A stretch of DNA of 25,300 nt from JAWOLE01 sp035263845 (GTDB taxonomy: Bacteria; Acidobacteriota; Thermoanaerobaculia; UBA5066; Gp7-AA6), in the NCBI GenBank assembly GCA_035263845.1, contig DATFQY010000071.1, positions 1-25,300 on the forward strand. Reading direction: 5' to 3'. Below the pieces are notes generated by a model. It was not told where the DNA came from, made no database searches, and was given only the letters and a program-made list of their open reading frames with translations. A program made the translations under genes and the position numbers. Position 1 is the stretch's first letter. Every line of letters starts with the position of its first letter. Below, in pieces: positions 22,677 to 25,300 of this stretch.

Positions 22677-23837
22677 TCAGAATTTTACGAGCTTTCCCGT
22701 AAGGTTCAGGGCGACCCAGAAGTTCGGGCCGTCGCTGCAGGCGCCGTAAGGCGTGCCCGCGCCCGTCGGAACGCTCCCAAGGGGCGTCAGGTCGGCGGCC
22801 TTCCAGAAAGAGACGCTGTCGAGGCCGTAGTTGGTGACGAGGACCCGCTGGCCGTCGAAAGTGGCGGTCTCGGGAGTGCCCAGGCCATTGCCCGTCAGGG
22901 TCGTCAGCACCGTGCCCGTCGAAGCGCGCACGACCGAGATCGTCGCCGCGCCGCCGTTGGGCACCCAGATGTTGTTGCCGTCGAAGACCGGCGTCGCCGG
23001 GCTCGCGCCGACCCCGACGGTCAGGCTAATGGCGCCCGCGGAATCGAGCTTTAAGAGCTTCCCGGCGTTGATGTCGGTGACCCAGACGTTCGTGCCGTCG
23101 AAGGTCGCTCCGTAGGGCGCCCCGAAGCCGGTTGCGGTTGTGGTCACGGTCCAGGGAATGGAGGCGCCCGGGGTCACAATCGACACGGATCCGCCGGTTC
23201 GGTTCGCCGTCCAGATGCGGCCTCCGTCGAAGGCGACGCCGAGCGGCCCGTCGCCGATGTTGGTGGCGACGGCGGTGACCCCCCCAGCGGCCTGCGTCGG
23301 ATCGATCCGGTAGAGCCGGCCGGGCGCCAGTTCCCCGGTCACGAAGACCGCTCCCATCGCGACTAGCACGCGTGAGGCTCCCGTCGCGCCGGTCCAGGTC
23401 TCCAGCAGCTTTCCATCGCTGCCCCGCACCCGGGACACAGTGTTGTCGGTGAAGTTGGCGACCCACACGTCGGCTCCGTCGGACCGCAGGTTGCGCGGCC
23501 CGGCCCCGATCGTCGTCACTCCCAGGACCGTTGCATTTTGCGCCGTCCAGAACTGGTCCAGGATCGCCCGGCGGCTGCCGCGCTTGAGAACGCCGTCCAC
23601 CGTCCGTGAGAGAAACGCCGCCATCTGGAGCCGCGTGACGTTGGCCGTAGGGTCGTACGTCGTCGCCGTCGTCCCGGTCGTGATGCCGAGGTAGAAGATC
23701 TCCAGGACGAAGGGACAGAACACGTCGGCCGCGACGTCAGTGAAGGGCCCGCACAGTCCGAGCAGGCCCTCGGCGGCGCCGCCGAGGAACGCCGAGAGAC
23801 ACAGGAGAGCCGCCAGACTCGCCCGCCGAGTTCTCAT
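22677..23837 (-). CDS. SLH-domain beta-propeller protein, copy 1
   Basis: This 386-residue protein is the first paralogue of the operon. I place the start at ATG 23837 (GGAGGG 3 nt upstream), where a signal peptide begins (MRTRRASLAALLCLSAFLGGAAEG). The open frame runs 46 codons further upstream, but across a terminator-like hairpin and with no signal peptide at its front. The SLH domain occupies about 30-82 (NVTRLQMAAFLSRTVD). Propeller blades follow with LRSDGADVWVANF, AFDGGRIWTAN, TFDGTNVWVTD, VFDGNNIWVPN and TFDGQRVLVTN. Two Cys (LCGPFTDV and VFCPF) are kept in all three copies and could form a disulfide outside the cytoplasm. Envelope or surface-layer location is inferred from SLH; ligand unknown. 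Confidence 0.9.
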   Translation of the reverse strand: MRTRRASLAALLCLSAFLGGAAEGLLGLCGPFTDVAADVFCPFVLEIFYLGITTGTTATTYDPTANVTRLQMAAFLSRTVDGVLKRGSRRAILDQFWTAQNATVLGVTTIGAGPRNLRSDGADVWVANFTDNTVSRVRGSDGKLLETWTGATGASRVLVAMGAVFVTGELAPGRLYRIDPTQAAGGVTAVATNIGDGPLGVAFDGGRIWTANRTGGSVSIVTPGASIPWTVTTTATGFGAPYGATFDGTNVWVTDINAGKLLKLDSAGAISLTVGVGASPATPVFDGNNIWVPNGGAATISVVRASTGTVLTTLTGNGLGTPETATFDGQRVLVTNYGLDSVSFWKAADLTPLGSVPTGAGTPYGACSDGPNFWVALNLTGKLVKF

Positions 23838-23892
23838 CAACCCTCCGTTTGGAGGAAATGTATCAGAAGCGAGCGAGTTGGCGGGAGCGGTG

Positions 23893-23936
23893 AAAAGAAA
23901 AGAGCCTCCGGGCTCCTGCCGAAAGCCCGGAGGCTC
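23893..23936 (-). terminator. Strong terminator-like hairpin in the SLH-operon leader
   Basis: GAGCCTCCGGGCT and its exact complement (13-bp arms, 23902-23914 and 23924-23936; 9-nt loop) are followed on the minus strand by TTTTCTTTT. It lies 56 bases upstream of the copy 1 ATG. No minus-strand gene lies upstream for it to terminate, so it may act as an attenuator. A smaller stem (CGCCGAG/CTCGGCG, about 23946-23964) precedes it. Confidence 0.75.
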
Positions 23937-24091
23937 CTTGCCCGGCGCCGAGTCCTCCTCGGCGTTGCCGGACATCTGAGATCTAATCTATGACTTTTCA
24001 ACGCCGATGGGTCCAGGATTTTCAACTTTTTCCCCGGCCCCGGCTCGTCTTCTCTTGCGAGCCCATCGTGTCGCTGCGCGGGAAAAGGGGC

Positions 24092-24111
24092 AATGAGGGA
24101 TTCACCTCATT
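24092..24111. repeat. AATGAGG-N6-CCTCATT palindrome (site D)
   Basis: Perfect 7-bp arms flank GATTCA, 34 bases upstream of the DinB-like gene. It is the closest relative of site B upstream of the large secreted-protein gene. The rest of the 23937-24145 gap shows only the small 23946-23964 stem and AT-richer bases around 23980-24035. Confidence 0.55.
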
Positions 24112-24145
24112 TCGCGGTCGCCGCCGGTATTAGACTCTGTCGCAC

Positions 24146-24646
24146 ATGCCCTATTCGGTGGAGGAGCGGGAAGCGCTGATACGGCGCTACGAGGAGGGTC
24201 CCAACAAGCTCCGCGACGCGTTCGCGAGGGTCCCGCGCGATGCGTGGAAGTGGAAGCCCGAGCCTCACCGGTGGTCCGCGCACGAAGTCGTCTGCCACTG
24301 CGCCGACGCGGAGACGAACGCGGCCGCGCGGATTCGCTACCTGGTGGCCGAGAAGAATCCGGCGATCCAGGCTTTCGACCAGGACCGCTGGGCAGAGGTC
24401 CTCGATTACGACTCCGAGCGGGTCGAGCTGGCGCTTGCCGCGGTGGACGTCGCGCGGGCGCGAACGGCGGGGCTGCTGCGCCGCCTTCCCGAGCAAGCGT
24501 GGGCTTCGGAGGGGACGCACAGCGAGGCCGGGCGCTACACGGCGGAGGACTGGCTGAAGGTCTACGCCGAGCACCTGGAGAAACACGCCGCCCAGATCGA
24601 TCGAGTCGTCGAAGCCTGGAGGGCCGAACAGACCAAGCCGGGATAG
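24146..24646 (+). CDS. DinB-fold (DinB_2/YfiT-like) putative metalloprotein
   Basis: This 166-residue four-helix-bundle protein opens with EEGPNKLRDAFARVPRDAWKWKPEPHRWSAHEVVCHCADAE. Here W-S-A-H-E-V-V-x-H gives His46 and His51. The C-terminal helix has YAEHLEKHAAQIDRVV with His143 and His147. This His plus HxxxH arrangement is the metal site of the DinB/YfiT family. Members include thiol S-transferases (bacillithiol, mycothiol) and many proteins of unknown role, so no substrate is assigned. Start ATG 24146 has no evident Shine-Dalgarno. It may be cotranscribed with mscL 61 bases downstream. Confidence 0.85.
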   Translation: MPYSVEEREALIRRYEEGPNKLRDAFARVPRDAWKWKPEPHRWSAHEVVCHCADAETNAAARIRYLVAEKNPAIQAFDQDRWAEVLDYDSERVELALAAVDVARARTAGLLRRLPEQAWASEGTHSEAGRYTAEDWLKVYAEHLEKHAAQIDRVVEAWRAEQTKPG

Positions 24647-24693
24647 AAAGGCAGAGGGAATGAAGGTTCAGGACCTCGCGGTCAAGGGAGAGA

Positions 24694-24707
24694 AGGAGGG
24701 AGCCGCC
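24694..24707 (+). promoter_or_regulatory. Shine-Dalgarno deciding the mscL start
   Basis: AGGAGG at 24694-24699 precedes GTG 24708 by 8 nt. The ATG at 24660 has only a poorly spaced AGAGG 2 nt before it and would add 16 residues not typical of the family. Confidence 0.6.
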
Positions 24708-25115
24708 GTGCTGAAAGATTTCAAAGCCTTCCTGTTGAAGCAGAACGCCCTGGCCCTGGCGATCGGCGTCATCATCGGCGCCGCGGTCGGAAAGGTCGTC
24801 AGCTCGATCGCCGAGGACGTCATCAACCCGATCATCGGCCTCGTCCTGCCCGGCGGCGACTGGCGCAACGCGAAGTTCATTCTCACGCGGGGTGTGGACG
24901 CCGCGGGAAAGCCGACCGAGAGCGCGATCACCTACGGCCACCTGATCGGGTCGCTGGTGGACTTCATCATCATCGCGTTCGTCGTGTACATGATCACCAG
25001 GGCATTCCTCCCCAAGCCCGGCGAGCCCGCCGCCACGAAGGAATGCCCCCAGTGCAAGGAGCTCCTCCCCGTCGCCGCCACCCGCTGCAAAGCCTGCACA
25101 CAGCCGGTCGTCTGA
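24708..25115 (+). CDS. mscL: Large-conductance mechanosensitive channel MscL with zinc-ribbon tail
   Basis: From GTG 24708 the protein is 135 residues, the usual MscL length. It opens with the amphipathic helix LKDFKAFLLKQN, followed by pore helix TM1 ALALAIGVIIGAAVGKVVSSI with the Gly/Ala pattern of the gate. A periplasmic loop follows, then TM2 (LIGSLVDFIIIAFVVYMITRAF) and a short linker KPGEPAATKE. Instead of the usual charged C-terminal helix it ends in a four-cysteine zinc-ribbon motif, CPQC (113/116) and CKAC (127/130). MscL opens under membrane tension to release solutes during osmotic downshock. A tail binding Zn could tune bundle assembly or sense redox or metal (inference). Starting at ATG 24660 would give 151 residues. 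Confidence 0.93.
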   Translation: MLKDFKAFLLKQNALALAIGVIIGAAVGKVVSSIAEDVINPIIGLVLPGGDWRNAKFILTRGVDAAGKPTESAITYGHLIGSLVDFIIIAFVVYMITRAFLPKPGEPAATKECPQCKELLPVAATRCKACTQPVV

Positions 25116-25166
25116 TCTCCGTTTCAGGCGGCTTATCCGGGCGGGCGGGTCCTGCCGCGGGATACC

Positions 25167-25189
25167 CCCCGGCTGTGCTCGGGCCGGGG
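25167..25189 (+). terminator. Weak candidate hairpin after mscL
   Basis: CCCCGGC and GCCGGGG (7-bp perfect arms, 9-nt loop) lie 51 bases after the mscL stop but are followed by TGATTGGGTTCTCT rather than a T-run. I see no gene in the remaining bases to the window end. Confidence 0.25.
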
Positions 25190-25300
25190 TGATTGGGTTC
25201 TCTGACGATGGATGTGTTCGCCGCCGGCCCTGCGCGCAGGCGGGGGGGCCTCCTCCCGCGCCACCCGCCCGCCCTCACACCACGGCTCAATGGAGGATCC

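Noticed and set aside
24102..24941. 279-codon minus-strand open frame across dinB-like and mscL genes
   Set aside because: Low-complexity shadow opposite two conserved genes.

Overview
The window is high-GC bacterial DNA, with third codon positions almost all G or C in every gene. It carries no rRNA, tRNA, CRISPR array or transposase that I can see. The gene types suggest an environmental Acidobacteriota-like organism: a TolB-like/TPR protein with a split HisKA_3/NarL two-component pair, a sigma54 regulator beside an RND pump, secreted Asp-box and cadherin-like proteins, and SLH-propeller proteins. That placement is an inference; there is no marker gene here to prove it.

Layout. (1) 3-3816, plus strand: a 5'-truncated TPR protein, a soluble histidine kinase and a NarL-type regulator, joined by ATGA and GTGA stop/start overlaps. 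(2) 3817-4178: a palindrome and a 97-codon ORF that looks like the remnant of a secreted Asp-box (sialidase-like) protein. (3) 12005 down to 4175, minus strand: a compact five-gene operon of a small NHLP/Os1348-like protein, a TolC-type outer-membrane channel, a lipoprotein adaptor, an RND permease and a soluble transhydrogenase (SthA-like). A GAF-GAF-AAA+-Fis sigma54 activator lies just upstream on the same strand, and a TGT-N10-ACA palindrome with a weak -24/-12 candidate lies in the gap. (4) 14316-14630: a cupin gene divergent from the activator, followed by an inverted array of heptanucleotide repeats. (5) 14843-19404: a 1322-residue secreted Asp-box/cadherin-like protein and a small secreted protein, ended by a good rho-independent terminator. 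(6) 19405-20199: a palindrome-rich stretch resembling an interspersed repeat, then a receiver-only response regulator. (7) 23837 down to 20229, minus strand: three tandem paralogues, each with one SLH domain and a beta-propeller, behind a leader containing a strong terminator-like hairpin. (8) 24146-25115, plus strand: a DinB-fold protein and MscL with a C-terminal zinc ribbon.

How the parts may work together. The activator probably switches on the small-protein/TolC/MFP/RND/SthA operon with sigma54 polymerase, and translational coupling keeps the products in proportion. The first three genes look like a sensory module in which a TPR protein works with a kinase that has no sensor domain. The most unusual items are the NHLP-like first cistron and transhydrogenase last cistron of the efflux operon, the triplicated SLH-propeller genes with their leader terminator, the output-less response regulator, and the recurring AATGAGG/CCTCATT inverted motif in four intergenic regions.
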